Below are positions 1 to 10,501 of a DNA stretch of 64,000 bases, piece by piece. The notes below the pieces were generated by a model. The model made no database searches and had not been told where the DNA came from. It was given only the letters and a program-made list of their open reading frames with translations. How positions within the stretch are numbered: the stretch's first letter is position 1; each line of letters opens with the position of its first letter. The translations under genes and the position numbers were made by a program. The stretch comes from Bifidobacterium breve. Lineage in GTDB: Bacteria; Actinomycetota; Acidimicrobiia; Acidimicrobiales; Acidimicrobilacustridaceae. Where the stretch lies: assembly GCA_945878725.1 (NCBI GenBank), contig CAMCTY010000002.1, positions 124,001 to 188,000 of the forward strand, written 5' to 3'.

Positions 1-733
1 CCTTTACCAGGCCGTTCTCGACAGTCTCGTCACTGGTGTTGCCAATGAACCGGGAGCCGACTCGCGTAACGGTCGGATCCTTGCCGCCATCACCGCCCTC
101 AAGCAGATCTGCAATCATCCAGTCGCGTACCGACACGACGATGGACCCCTCGATGGTCGGTCAGGAAAGCTCGCCCGCCTCGAGGAGATCATCGAGCAGG
201 TGTACGCAGCCGGCGAGCGCGCACTCGTCTTCACCCACTTTGCAGAGTGGGGTCAAAAACTTGCCGAACACCTCAGTGCGCGATTCGAAATTCCGGTCGG
301 CTGCTATCACGGCGGCCAGTCGCGCGGCGCCCGCGATCAGCTCGTCGCCGACTTCCAAGCGCTCGAAGGTCCCGGCACCCTCGTGCTCTCGCTCAAAGCG
401 GGTGGCACTGGCCTCAACCTCACGAACGCGAACCACGTCATCCTCTACGACCGCTGGTGGAACCCGGCCGTCGAAGATCAGGCCCGTGACCGGGCGTGGC
501 GTATCGGACAGACAAAGACCGTGATCGCTCACCGTCTCGTTTGTCCCGGAACTGTCGATGAGCGCGTCGAGGAAGTCGTGGCCGGCAAACGTCACATCGC
601 TGATCTCGTCCTTCCCAAGTCCAGTTCGCTCGGTGATCTTGATCACACACAACTCCAGACCGCCCTCGGCCTGCGGACCGACGAGTTGCTCACCGAACAA
701 GCCGAAATCGATTCTGTCGGGAGTGCATCATGA
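1..733 (+). CDS. SNF2-family DNA helicase/ATPase, C-terminal part (5' end outside window)
   Basis: Only the last 243 codons are visible; the frame is open from base 2. The translation shows the C-terminal RecA-like lobe of an SNF2 ATPase. It includes LKQICNHP, SGKLARLEEII, a FTHF-like strand, LKAGGTGLNLT (motif V) and DQARDRAWRIGQ (motif VI, with the arginine fingers). Such proteins use ATP to translocate on double-stranded DNA and remodel DNA-protein complexes; bacterial members are linked to RNA polymerase recycling or DNA repair, but the exact role cannot be told from this fragment. The stop overlaps the next start by 4 nt (ATGA), so the two genes are translationally coupled. Confidence 0.93.
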   Translation, partial: LYQAVLDSLVTGVANEPGADSRNGRILAAITALKQICNHPVAYRHDDGPLDGRSGKLARLEEIIEQVYAAGERALVFTHFAEWGQKLAEHLSARFEIPVGCYHGGQSRGARDQLVADFQALEGPGTLVLSLKAGGTGLNLTNANHVILYDRWWNPAVEDQARDRAWRIGQTKTVIAHRLVCPGTVDERVEEVVAGKRHIADLVLPKSSSLGDLDHTQLQTALGLRTDELLTEQAEIDSVGSAS

Positions 734-1026
734 GTCGTACCCGCCGTCGCCCCGCATCCGCCCAGGCCCAAGGCGGCCAGAAGAAACTTGCCGCCGAACG
801 TGCCGCCGCCAAGAAGTTCTGGGGCGAATCCACACTCGACGATCCCGCACTGGTCCGCATGTCCAGCGATCCTGCCGCCCTCATGCTCTCGCTGGGCGAG
901 CCACCGTTGCGCGGCAGCGAGAAGGCCGCGCAGGCGGCATTCACGCTGGTGTACCGCAAGGCCGCTCAGCTTGCCCTTCTGGCGGCCACCGCCGCTGGAC
1001 TCGACGACGACTCATTCGGCGTTTGA
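730..1026 (+). CDS. Small hypothetical protein coupled to the SNF2 helicase
   Basis: 98 aa, not recognised as a named family. The first 30 residues are rich in Arg, Lys, Ala and Gln, then comes an acidic and hydrophobic helical stretch ending in LDDDSFGV. No signal peptide, membrane segment or metal motif is visible. The ATG overlaps the helicase stop (ATGA) and guaB1 follows 27 nt later. Its basic N-terminus and translational coupling suggest an accessory factor of the helicase, but that is inference only. Confidence 0.7.
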   Translation: MSRTRRRPASAQAQGGQKKLAAERAAAKKFWGESTLDDPALVRMSSDPAALMLSLGEPPLRGSEKAAQAAFTLVYRKAAQLALLAATAAGLDDDSFGV

Positions 1027-2493
<1,467 letters not shown>

Positions 2494-2701
2494 CGCGTCG
2501 GTCACCGATCGGATGCGTGATAACCGCGCGCACCATGTCGTGTGGCTGTCGTCACTGTGACCGCTGACCGGCTCAAATCGGTAGACGCGTGGCGACGAAA
2601 TCTTTAGTCTTTACCTTGTTGGCCGCGGGACCCCCCTCCCGCAGAGCCACTGGTCAGATTGAGAATCCCCCCTCTCAACGACCTTGCGGCGCCCCCCGCC
2701 T

Positions 2702-2728
2702 CCCCCGGCCGGGGGCGTTTGCGTTTTT
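2702..2728 (+). terminator. Possible rho-independent terminator after guaB1
   Basis: A perfect palindrome CCCCCGGCCGGGGG at 2702-2715 is followed by CG, TTT and then TTTTT at 2724-2728. It lies about 210 nt after the guaB1 stop. The rest of the 284-nt gap between guaB1 and the convergent hydrolase (2494-2777) shows no gene or RNA that I can recognise. Confidence 0.5.
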
Positions 2729-2777
2729 GTCGTACATCGCAGGTCGTACATGGCAGATCTGTGCCGACATGCAACTG

Positions 2778-3503
2778 TCAGCCGAGGTGTTCACCAAGAA
2801 ACTGCAACGTGTGCTTCCACGCATCCGTTGACGATTCCGCGTGGAACGAAGGCCGCTCATCGCAATGAAAACCGTGATCAGCCTCGGCATAACGAACAAC
2901 CTGCGAATCGACTGAACAGGTCGCTGCGGCAACTCGAACCCGCTCAACGTCATCCACCGGGATGTGCTCGTCGAGATCACCGTAAAGACCGAGCCATGGC
3001 GTCCGCAGTCGAGCGGCAGCGTCGATGCCGGCTTCGAGACCAAAGCGGCCTTCAGCAAGACCGCCTCCGTAGAAGGTGACCGCCGCTCCGAGCTCGCAAC
3101 GCGCTGCGGTGGCAAGCGTGACGCTTCCGCCCAAACAAAAGCCGATGATTCCGGTGGCCGATGCCGCGACACCTCGGGAACTGAGGGCTGCGAGCGCCGA
3201 GTCAATGTCAGCTTCGATGGTTTCCTGTGTGAGCTTCATGATGACGGGGCCGAGCTTGTCGTAATCGCTGTAGCCAAACAGTTGCTCTTCGCTGCGATGG
3301 AACAACGCGGGAGCGATGGCGAGCCAACCGTCAGCGGCGAGTGCTTCGCTGACCCTACGTATGTGCCCGGTCAGGCCAAACGCTTCCTGAACCACAATCA
3401 CACCCCCGCGGGGTGCGCCCTCGGGAACAGCAAGGAACGCGGACATTGGTCCATCGGCAGTTTCGATGGTGATGAGTTCAGCCTCGTGAGATTCCATCCC
3501 CAC
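2778..3503 (-). CDS. Dienelactone hydrolase family protein
   Basis: 241 aa alpha/beta hydrolase. The expected triad is visible: Cys123 in GFCLGG (nucleophile elbow), Asp178 in LDEHIP and His210 in ADHGFH. Family members hydrolyse dienelactones in chloroaromatic breakdown, but many act on other lactones or esters; no aromatic-degradation genes are nearby, so the substrate is open. The second possible ATG (residue 3) is about equally good as a start. A second member of the family lies at 42975-43634. The gene ends in a convergent gap with guaB1, and a hydrolase of the metallo-beta-lactamase fold lies upstream on the same strand. Confidence 0.88.
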   Translation of the reverse strand: MGMESHEAELITIETADGPMSAFLAVPEGAPRGGVIVVQEAFGLTGHIRRVSEALAADGWLAIAPALFHRSEEQLFGYSDYDKLGPVIMKLTQETIEADIDSALAALSSRGVAASATGIIGFCLGGSVTLATAARCELGAAVTFYGGGLAEGRFGLEAGIDAAARLRTPWLGLYGDLDEHIPVDDVERVRVAAATCSVDSQVVRYAEADHGFHCDERPSFHAESSTDAWKHTLQFLGEHLG

Positions 3504-3544
3504 ATCCTTGCGTCCCGCCGGAGCGGTTGCTCGGGATCCTCAGT

Positions 3545-4375
3545 TCACGAGTTGGTGATGTTCACCGAAGTCAGATCGTCACCGAGGATGATCTCCCCGG
3601 AGAAATGGGCGGCGGCAAGTGCCCGCCAGTCATCTTCCTGGCCGGGTCCTATCCCAGGGACGTAATGCGTGAGCACGAGCGTTCCGACTCCCGCTCGGGC
3701 CGCGGTCTGGGCCGCCTGTTCGACAGTCGAGTGGTAATCGAGAATGTCCTGCAATCTCGGCATCGGGATGAGCTTCACGAGATCGTCGCGAAGAACAGTC
3801 TGCACATAACCATCAGCGCCAGCACACAGTTCGTCGAGGGTGTCGCACGGAATGCCATCGCCACCCATGACAACCGTTGCATCGGCACCTTCGATGCGGA
3901 ATCCGACGGTGGGACCGCATGGCCGGTGATCGGTTGCGCCGACGCGCACGGAAACTTCGCCGACCGTGAACACATCGCTCGGCGAAACCTCAACAACGAC
4001 AACAGCCGGTCCTTCGTTCAGGTCCCCGTGATGATCGAGTCGGTAGTTGATGTCGGAGCCGAGCATCATCATGATTCCGTCGACGACCTTCGCCATCCCG
4101 ACTGGCCCATAGATCGTCAGTGGATTGGGTTGTGGGCTCATAATCCAACGTGTGGTGATCACGTCGTTCAGATCGGTGATGTGATCACTGTGGAGATGAG
4201 TGATCAGCACCGCGCCGAGCATTCCGGGAAAGACCCCGGCGGCGACAAGACGCTGGATGACCCCGCGGCCGGCGTCAACGAGAAGCAGTGTGTCGCCCGA
4301 GCGCACGAGAGTCGCGGCCCCGGCGCGGTTCGGGTCCGGGATCGGACTGCCTGTTCCCAGAAGGGTGATCTCCAT
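3545..4375 (-). CDS. Metallo-beta-lactamase fold hydrolase, RNase Z-like
   Basis: 276 aa. The N-terminus (MEITLLGTGSPIPDP) is typical of the RNase Z/arylsulfatase-type branch. The zinc motif HLHSDH starts near residue 60. Further ligand-type residues follow in TDHRP, in GGDGIPCD (the Asp bridging both metals), in YHST and in THYVP. It probably hydrolyses a phosphodiester or ester with two zinc ions. It lacks the clear exosite arm of a tRNA 3'-processing RNase Z, so I do not call it tRNase Z. It is divergent from the acetolactate decarboxylase gene, with an inverted repeat between them. Confidence 0.85.
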   Translation of the reverse strand: MEITLLGTGSPIPDPNRAGAATLVRSGDTLLLVDAGRGVIQRLVAAGVFPGMLGAVLITHLHSDHITDLNDVITTRWIMSPQPNPLTIYGPVGMAKVVDGIMMMLGSDINYRLDHHGDLNEGPAVVVVEVSPSDVFTVGEVSVRVGATDHRPCGPTVGFRIEGADATVVMGGDGIPCDTLDELCAGADGYVQTVLRDDLVKLIPMPRLQDILDYHSTVEQAAQTAARAGVGTLVLTHYVPGIGPGQEDDWRALAAAHFSGEIILGDDLTSVNITNS

Positions 4376-4405
4376 AGCGGTTCTCCATGATCGGCGGTTC
4401 GACAG

Positions 4406-4428
4406 TACTGACGGTAGCCCTGTCAGTA
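4406..4428. promoter_or_regulatory. Inverted repeat, candidate operator
   Basis: TACTGAC (4406-4412), a 9-nt spacer and GTCAGTA (4422-4428) form a perfect 7-bp inverted repeat. It sits in the 88-nt divergent gap, 36-58 nt upstream of the acetolactate decarboxylase ATG. A TATCCT box at 4452-4457 lies 6 nt before that ATG, suggesting a leaderless or very short leader. The binding protein is unknown and none is encoded next to it. Confidence 0.4.
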
Positions 4429-4463
4429 TTTGGTCGTCCGGATTGCGCCTCTATCCTCGCACT

Positions 4464-5267
4464 ATGGCTAGAGACATCATCGATGATCGCTTCATCGGGG
4501 CATTGCACGTTCGTGCTCTGACCCGGGCCGGCTTCGACCATGACCCAGTGGCCGAGCACACCGCCATCCAGGCCGGGACTCTCGAGGCGCTCATGGCCGG
4601 CGGCTACGAGGGTGACACCACCCTCGACGAAGTGATGCGGCTCGGCAATCTCGGCATTGGCACAATCCAGCAACTCGACGGTGAACTCGTCATTCTCGAT
4701 GGCACCGCATGGTCTGTTGGATCAGACGGAAACGTCCGCGAAGTGCACGGCTCAACCCTCACCCCGTTCGCGGTCGTCACCAACTTTGTTGCCGACGTGA
4801 CCCGAACTATCCAAGGTCCGCTCTCGTTCGAGAAACTCACGCAGATTCTCGATGGCGCAGCACCTCCCGATGCTCCGGTCATCGCGATTCGCATCGACGG
4901 CGAGTTCGCCGATCTTCGTTTGCGTAGTGTCGAGAAGCAGGAGCCTCCCTACAAACCGCTGCGCGAGGTCGTCGCCCACCAGACCGAATGGTCGATCGCC
5001 TCCGCCACCGGAACGCTCGTCGGGTTCCGTTTCCCTGACGCCACCGCCGGCCTCGAGGTCCCCGGATACCACCTTCATTTCCTGTCCGATGATCGCAACG
5101 TCGGAGGCCATGTCATGGCGGCGACGCTTGTCGAAGGGCAGCTCGCGATCGATCCGTGTCACGAGCTCCATGTGGAGCTTCCCGACGGCGTCAGCCTCGG
5201 AACCCCAGGTAGCGCCGACCGCGCAGAGATTGCACGTCTTGAGGGCGGAGGCGCCTCCGCCGGTTGA
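4464..5267 (+). CDS. budA: Alpha-acetolactate decarboxylase
   Basis: 267 aa. The motif YHLHFLSDDR followed by GGHV carries the three zinc-binding histidines of the family, and the N-terminal half has the typical LEALMAGGYEGD and VTNFVAD-like segments. The enzyme converts alpha-acetolactate to acetoin, used in acetoin/butanediol overflow or to drain acetolactate from branched-chain amino acid synthesis. No acetolactate synthase or butanediol dehydrogenase lies in the window, so a drain role is plausible. The start is ATG at 4464; the frame is open further upstream but without a better start. It is convergent with two small membrane protein genes and ends directly at 5267, next to base 5268 of the opposite gene. 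Confidence 0.93.
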   Translation: MARDIIDDRFIGALHVRALTRAGFDHDPVAEHTAIQAGTLEALMAGGYEGDTTLDEVMRLGNLGIGTIQQLDGELVILDGTAWSVGSDGNVREVHGSTLTPFAVVTNFVADVTRTIQGPLSFEKLTQILDGAAPPDAPVIAIRIDGEFADLRLRSVEKQEPPYKPLREVVAHQTEWSIASATGTLVGFRFPDATAGLEVPGYHLHFLSDDRNVGGHVMAATLVEGQLAIDPCHELHVELPDGVSLGTPGSADRAEIARLEGGGASAG

Positions 5268-5387
5268 TCAGACCTTTGAATCCTTTTCGGACCAGCGGCT
5301 GAAACTCATCATGCCGTAGAGAAGAACTCCGATGAACACAATGAATGTGATCACGCCACCGAAGATGAAAAGGGCAGTTTCTGTCAT
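5268..5387 (-). CDS. 39-aa single-pass membrane protein
   Basis: 39 aa: a short N-terminus (MTETALF), one strongly hydrophobic segment (about residues 5-28), then a charged tail ending SRWSEKDSKV. The ATG overlaps the stop of the 66-aa gene upstream by 4 nt (ATGA), a strong sign of real, coupled translation. The stop lies directly against the end of the convergent acetolactate decarboxylase gene. No family recognised; its size and form resemble small subunits of membrane complexes or transporters. Confidence 0.65.
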   Translation of the reverse strand: MTETALFIFGGVITFIVFIGVLLYGMMSFSRWSEKDSKV

Positions 5388-5584
5388 TGCGTTTCCTTAT
5401 CGCCTTTACCGCTGAGGAGGAACGCTCCAAGAGCGAGGATCGACGGAACCCACACGCCGACATAAATGCCATTGAGTCGACCGAGCGGGTCGTCTCCGGC
5501 GCCGAAGTAAATGGCGATACTGGCGACGAGGCTTGCCATGGCGGCGAGGATGAATGTTGCCTTGAGGATCGTTTCGGGCTTCAT
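5384..5584 (-). CDS. 66-aa two-pass membrane protein
   Basis: 66 aa with two hydrophobic segments (about 8-27 and 40-59) joined by the loop GAGDDPLGRLNG, and a polar C-terminus GKGDKETQ. Start at ATG 5584; the longer in-frame opening runs into the monooxygenase gene and is not needed. It begins 10 nt after the monooxygenase stop and ends in an ATGA overlap with the 39-aa gene, so the three form an operon. No family recognised. A membrane partner or anchor for the monooxygenase is possible, but this is inference. Confidence 0.68.
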   Translation of the reverse strand: MKPETILKATFILAAMASLVASIAIYFGAGDDPLGRLNGIYVGVWVPSILALGAFLLSGKGDKETQ

Positions 5585-5594
5585 GTTTGACAAC

Positions 5595-7385
5595 TTAACC
5601 GACACGCACGACGTCGACACCTGCGAGTTCGACATTTTCGCGCCAGCGAATGAGGTGATTCGCGTACTCCTCGACGCTGCCCATAAACGACGCCGCACGG
5701 GCGGCCTTCATGTCGCCCGCTTGCTGTTCGGCATTGAGATAACCGGGGGTGCATGCCGCGTTGTACGCACCGACACCAGCCACCTTGCCCATCAGGACCA
5801 TGAACCAATCCTCTTCGGCACCGGCGGTCGGCTCGATCTCGGCAATACCGCTATCAAGGCACATCTTGATGACGAGAGCGCAATGCTTCGAGACTTCAGT
5901 CAGGTAGTGGACGAAGTTGGTTCCGAAGCCACCCTGGGTGGTGCTGATCATCAGGAGGTTCGGGAAGTCGCGGCTCATGACGCCGTGCATCGTGTGGGGG
6001 CCTTCGCCCCACGACTCTGTCATTGCCACGCCCCCGCGACCCTTCGGATCGAAACCGAGGCGATCGTAGGTGGGAGCCACTTCGAAACCCGACGCGTAGA
6101 TGAGCATGTCGACCGGGTATTCAACACCGTCGACGACGGGTCCGTTTTTGGTGATGCGCTCGACGCCTTGGCCGTTCGTATCGATCAGGTGGACGTTCTC
6201 GCGGTTAAACGCGGGAAGGTACTCATCGTGGAAACACGGACGCTTGCATCGGACGCCGTACCAAGGCTGCAACTTCGCCGCGGTATCGGCATCGGTAACG
6301 ATCGAGGCGATGCGGTTTCGCACGGCTTCCATAAGTTCGAAATCGATGCGCTCAAGGTCCGCACCCTCTTCCGGCGAATCCGGGACTTTGGTGGTATCGG
6401 TCCACATAACAGTGGTCCACTCGTCACCGACGAGGTTCTCATTCGGCTGCTCGCCACAAACAGCGCGAGTGAAGTTCTTGATGCGCTCGTCTTGCCAGCC
6501 CGGCTTCTGTGATTTGAACCATTCCTCGTCGGTCGGACCCTGACCGCGATAACCGACAAATGCCGGAGTGCGCTGGAAGACGAACAGTTCTCCGGCCGCC
6601 TCCGCGACGCGGGGGACGACCTGCACAGCGGTCGCGCCAGTGCCGATGATGCCGACACGCTTTCCGGCGAGCTTGTCCATTAATTCGGAGGGGCTGCCAC
6701 CGGTGTAGTCGTAATCCCAGCGGCTGGTGTGAAAACCGCGACCTTCATAGTTTTCGATGCCCGGGATGCCGGGGAGCTTGGCCTTGTGCAACACACCGCC
6801 GGCGATCACAACGAACTTTGAAGTGATCACGTCGTTACGCGTCGTGCTCGTCACCCAGCGTTCGGCTGATTCGTCCCATGCCATGTCTTCGACTTCGGTT
6901 TGGAACAACGCGTTCTCGTAGAGATCGAATCGCCGTCCGAGAAGCTGGCAGTACGCGAAAATCTCCGGGGCCTGCGCGTACTTCTTGGTCGGCATGTAGC
7001 CGGTGTCCTCAAGCATCGGCAGGTACACGTAGGACTCGACATCGCACATCGCACCCGGGTAGCGATTCCAGTACCAAGTGCCACCGAAGTCACCACCCTT
7101 TTCGATGATGCGGAAACTGTTGATGCCGAGCTTGCGAAGGTTCGCTGCTTCAAGCATTCCGCCGAAACCACCACCGACGATGACAACGTCAACCTCTTCA
7201 ACCTGCGCATCGCGGGTGAAGCCGGGCTCGACGTAGGGATCGCGATTGAACTCCTCGAACTTGCCACTCAGTTCGGAATACTGAGACTTGCCCTCAGCCC
7301 TGATGCGCTTCTCGCGCTCGACGCGGTAACGCTCTTTGGCTGCTTCGACAGCATTGTCGTCGGTGGCGGCGTTTTCCGGAGTCAT
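5595..7385 (-). CDS. Flavin-containing (Baeyer-Villiger type) monooxygenase
   Basis: 596 aa from the ATG at 7385, which has an ACGAGG element 8 nt upstream; a longer TTG-initiated version (7451) is less likely. An N-terminal charged extension of about 65 residues precedes the FAD motif GGGFGG (71-76). The BVMO fingerprint appears as [12 protein letters not shown] (Tyr in place of the first Phe), followed by the NADPH motif GTGATA. The extended N-terminus resembles the cyclopentadecanone/steroid monooxygenase type. The likely reaction is NADPH- and O2-dependent oxidation of a cyclic or long-chain ketone to an ester or lactone. Two small membrane proteins follow it in the operon. Confidence 0.92.
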   Translation of the reverse strand: MTPENAATDDNAVEAAKERYRVEREKRIRAEGKSQYSELSGKFEEFNRDPYVEPGFTRDAQVEEVDVVIVGGGFGGMLEAANLRKLGINSFRIIEKGGDFGGTWYWNRYPGAMCDVESYVYLPMLEDTGYMPTKKYAQAPEIFAYCQLLGRRFDLYENALFQTEVEDMAWDESAERWVTSTTRNDVITSKFVVIAGGVLHKAKLPGIPGIENYEGRGFHTSRWDYDYTGGSPSELMDKLAGKRVGIIGTGATAVQVVPRVAEAAGELFVFQRTPAFVGYRGQGPTDEEWFKSQKPGWQDERIKNFTRAVCGEQPNENLVGDEWTTVMWTDTTKVPDSPEEGADLERIDFELMEAVRNRIASIVTDADTAAKLQPWYGVRCKRPCFHDEYLPAFNRENVHLIDTNGQGVERITKNGPVVDGVEYPVDMLIYASGFEVAPTYDRLGFDPKGRGGVAMTESWGEGPHTMHGVMSRDFPNLLMISTTQGGFGTNFVHYLTEVSKHCALVIKMCLDSGIAEIEPTAGAEEDWFMVLMGKVAGVGAYNAACTPGYLNAEQQAGDMKAARAASFMGSVEEYANHLIRWRENVELAGVDVVRVG

Positions 7386-7454
7386 GTCGAACCTCGTTGG
7401 TCGGTATTTGGACTTGTGACCATCATTACATAGGCCAGAGAATTCACTCAATGC

Positions 7455-10097
7455 CTAGTGCCGTAGGGAATTTTCGTTTCGGCGGCGGGTTCGGAACCAC
7501 CAACCGCCCAAACCGGCGACAAGAACCAGGATGAACGCGATCAGCCCGGGGACCAACCACGAACCTGTCTTCGTCGGCAGTGGTTGATCGGTAGCCACGA
7601 CGGCAATCGAACCGATTGCCGTGTTGTTCACTCCGTTGCTGTCAGGAGTCGCAGCCTTCACAAAAGCCGCAGGAGCGAGCAGACCTTCGACCTCGACGGT
7701 TGCATCGACGATCAGTTCGATCTGCTTGCCGGACTCAAGGGTTGGGATGGCCCATTGATTCTCGGTGGAGTCCCAGTTGCCCGCAGGCGCCACCCCATTG
7801 ATCACACGCAGACCCGCTCTTGCCGCATCAAGAACTACGCCTATGTCGGTAGCCGCACCCGGACCGTTATTGCTCACGGTCACCGAAAACGCCATCCGCG
7901 ATCCGACCGTGATCGCTTCTTGGATCGACTTCAACGTGACGACAAGATCAGCAACCGGACCGACAACGACCGATCCTGGAGAGAACTCCGCAACCGGTGC
8001 GGTCATCGGTGTTGTTGTGGTGGCGACCGCACCGTCAAGGACGGTCCCTCCCGTTGATGGAAGTACAAACGTGATCCGCGTTCCGGAGATCTGACCGACA
8101 GCAAGATCACCAAGTGGACACACGAAGCCACCGAACGCCGGTTCGCATCCTTCGGATTCGGCAATCGCTGTGGCTCCTGCGGGCAACGGCATGAACACCG
8201 TGGCCTCACGGGCGATTGAGGGACCCGAGTTCGCTACAGAGACAACCTTCGTAATCGGCGACGCCGCATTGGTCGGGCCGACGGTGCGTTCGTCAAGAGT
8301 GAGAGTTGTCAATGCATTTACCGCGAACTCAATTTGCTTTGTCGTACTCGTGACACCAACTGCGGAAGCGGTGACGGTTCCAATTATCGCTGTTCCGTCG
8401 GTAGTTTCAGGAACGATCACGCCTCGCCACTCGACCTGTGCCGACTGTCCCGGTGCGAGGCCGCCGGGGAACGTGCACGTTGCGGTAGCGGGCTCGCACT
8501 CGTCAGTGGCGGAACCAACGGGTTCGCTTCCGAGCATGAACAACGTCATGAACTCGCTCGGAACCGAGGCCGAGACCACAACCGGTGTTGTAATCGGCAG
8601 CGATCCTGTATTGGTGACGTTGGCGACGATCGTAGAGATCGCGCCGGCGGTCGCAATGATCGGTGTCTGGTTGAGGACAAGATCAAGGTTGGGAACCGCG
8701 GGTGCGCCAACAGAGAGCACTGCGTTCGACTGGTTGTTGTCGGACGAAGGATCCGAGGTAGTCGATCGAACAATCAACGTTGACCGGGCGGCGACCGGAG
8801 AACTTGTTGGGGCCGTCATCTGCAGGTCCCACACTCGTGAATCGTTTGCTTCGAGGGTGCCGACAACACAGGTAACGGTGCGAGTCGTTGCATTGCATCC
8901 CGCGGGCGCTGGCTGCGAGAGAGTGGCTCCCTCCGGGATCTGTTCGATGACGGTGACGCCACTTGCCGAAGCAGGTCCGTCATTACGAGCAACCATTGTG
9001 AGTGTGGTTCCCGCGCCGGGAGCTACCAATGCCGGCGAGAAGAACTGCGAGATCTGAATATCCGCCGATGGCTTCACGATGACGGCGACCTGATTCGTGC
9101 TCGTCTCATGAGTGACGCCGCGCAAATCGATGGTGCGGACGATCACGGGCGTACGCAGGGTCCGGTTCGATGCTTCCGGCCGTACACGCATTTGCCACGA
9201 GACGATGACCGACTCCCCCGGGAGGATCATGCCGGGAGCGGCTCCATCTCCGACCGGTTTGATCAGAAGCATGCGTGGTTGGAACCCATAGACGCCGTTA
9301 GTCCCCGCCGAGTCTTCGACGTACTCGAGTCCCTCGGGAATGACTGCGCTGACAACCATCTCCGCCGAAGGGCTACCGCCACCATTACGGATGATGACGG
9401 CTTGCGTAACCACGTCCTCGACGGCGACCGGAGCGGTCGGCGCAACTCTAGAGAATGTTTCAGTACAAGCTGAACTTCCGAACGTCACATCGTCGAGAAG
9501 GTTCGCGTTTGTGCCGCTACCCACGATGGTGAGACGAGTAATGGTCTGACGCAAGGGGACGTCGTACGTGCCGTTGTGGAGTTTCCAGACCTCTGAGCCG
9601 TCGGTGACGATCTGTTGTTCGGTTCCGTCCTCGCCGGGGGCGCCGATGAGAACCTTGATCGAGGCCTGTCCCTGCACGGCCCGATGCATCAACGACCAGC
9701 TGATCGTCTCCCCCGGTGCGGTGACGAGATCCTGGATCAGTCGCTGATCGGTGCCAAGCTCCGCGAACTGTCGACCTGATGCAGCGTTGACGGATTGGAA
9801 TCCATTAGAGGCGAGTGTGACCGCGTGGTCGGTGCCGGACCCGAACCATCCCGGCACCGTGTTGCCGTTCGCGTTCTTACGTTGCGAATCAGCGATGACT
9901 GGGGCCTCAAAGCCTGTGTTCTGAAGGGCCGAGACGACCGCTGGGCAGTCGGTGATCGTCGAGGATGAGCCAAGTGCGGAGTCTGCCCCGGTCGAAGTCT
10001 CGGCCGCCCCGACCGGACGAGCCACGATGAGCAGAGGGGCCAACAGCGCGGCAAGGAGCAACGCACGCAGGAAAGAGGTTCTTTTCGCACAAGGCAC
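7455..10097 (-). CDS. Large surface protein with DUF11 repeats
   Basis: 880 aa from GTG. A signal peptide (about residues 1-32, hydrophobic core LLLAALLAPLLIV, cleavage near VGAA) precedes an N-terminal galactose-binding-like domain with NTGFEAP and W-rich strands (about 50-215). At least four DUF11-type beta-sandwich repeats follow, recognised by NDGPASASGV, VTNTGSLPI, VANSGPSIA and VSNNGPGAA. The C-terminus has LPTKTG, a hydrophobic span of about 22 residues and an RTRRR stop-transfer tail, so it is membrane- or wall-anchored outside the cell. Such proteins serve in adhesion or the cell surface layer; the ligand is unknown. It is the largest gene in the window. Confidence 0.88.
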   Translation of the reverse strand: MPCAKRTSFLRALLLAALLAPLLIVARPVGAAETSTGADSALGSSSTITDCPAVVSALQNTGFEAPVIADSQRKNANGNTVPGWFGSGTDHAVTLASNGFQSVNAASGRQFAELGTDQRLIQDLVTAPGETISWSLMHRAVQGQASIKVLIGAPGEDGTEQQIVTDGSEVWKLHNGTYDVPLRQTITRLTIVGSGTNANLLDDVTFGSSACTETFSRVAPTAPVAVEDVVTQAVIIRNGGGSPSAEMVVSAVIPEGLEYVEDSAGTNGVYGFQPRMLLIKPVGDGAAPGMILPGESVIVSWQMRVRPEASNRTLRTPVIVRTIDLRGVTHETSTNQVAVIVKPSADIQISQFFSPALVAPGAGTTLTMVARNDGPASASGVTVIEQIPEGATLSQPAPAGCNATTRTVTCVVGTLEANDSRVWDLQMTAPTSSPVAARSTLIVRSTTSDPSSDNNQSNAVLSVGAPAVPNLDLVLNQTPIIATAGAISTIVANVTNTGSLPITTPVVVSASVPSEFMTLFMLGSEPVGSATDECEPATATCTFPGGLAPGQSAQVEWRGVIVPETTDGTAIIGTVTASAVGVTSTTKQIEFAVNALTTLTLDERTVGPTNAASPITKVVSVANSGPSIAREATVFMPLPAGATAIAESEGCEPAFGGFVCPLGDLAVGQISGTRITFVLPSTGGTVLDGAVATTTTPMTAPVAEFSPGSVVVGPVADLVVTLKSIQEAITVGSRMAFSVTVSNNGPGAATDIGVVLDAARAGLRVINGVAPAGNWDSTENQWAIPTLESGKQIELIVDATVEVEGLLAPAAFVKAATPDSNGVNNTAIGSIAVVATDQPLPTKTGSWLVPGLIAFILVLVAGLGGWWFRTRRRNENSLRH

Positions 10098-10225
10098 GGA
10101 CCGGGATTGTAGTTCCCTTGCCCGATCGGATATCCCACGCGGGACTCGTAAACGTTGCTCGTCGGGACAGGCGGTTGCCGGCAGTCACCGAGACCACTGC
10201 CGACGGTTAGAAACAGATTTGAACG

Positions 10226-10501
10226 TTACCGAGGCCGGTAGACGTCGGATCGATGTTCGATACGGAGAACGTCAACAAGCCGTTCGTCGTCGTCGAGCTC
10301 GCACACAACGCGGTACGCACCGCGTCGAGCAGACCAGAGGCCGGCGAGTTCACGTTGGAGAGGGTGTCCGACCCGATGAGGGTTCTCGCGCAGAGGTCCG
10401 AGCAAGAACTCAACGACTGCAGCTGCGATCCGGTCCGGAAGTCGCGAGAGTTGTCGTTCAGCGGACGCCGCGATGCGCAGTGTCCATACGTCGTCGGTCA
10501 C
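10226..10501 (-). CDS. RelE/ParE-family toxin
   Basis: 91 aa from GTG. The fold signature is visible: LRIAASAERQLSRLP, RVGHPLQRELAGLWSARRG, YRVVCELDDDERLVDVLRIEHRSDVY. RelE-type toxins cleave mRNA in the ribosomal A site and ParE-type toxins inhibit gyrase; the YRVVCELDD and IEHRSDVY strands fit the RelE side. The start overlaps the antitoxin stop as GTGA, giving the antitoxin-first order typical of phd-yefM/relE pairs. No 3' truncation is seen. Confidence 0.9.
   Translation of the reverse strand: MTDDVWTLRIAASAERQLSRLPDRIAAAVVEFLLGPLRENPHRVGHPLQRELAGLWSARRGAYRVVCELDDDERLVDVLRIEHRSDVYRPR

Noticed and set aside
3527-4390. 287-codon open frame on the + strand
   Set aside because: Antisense to the metallo-beta-lactamase gene with its HLHSDH motif; no domain in the translation.
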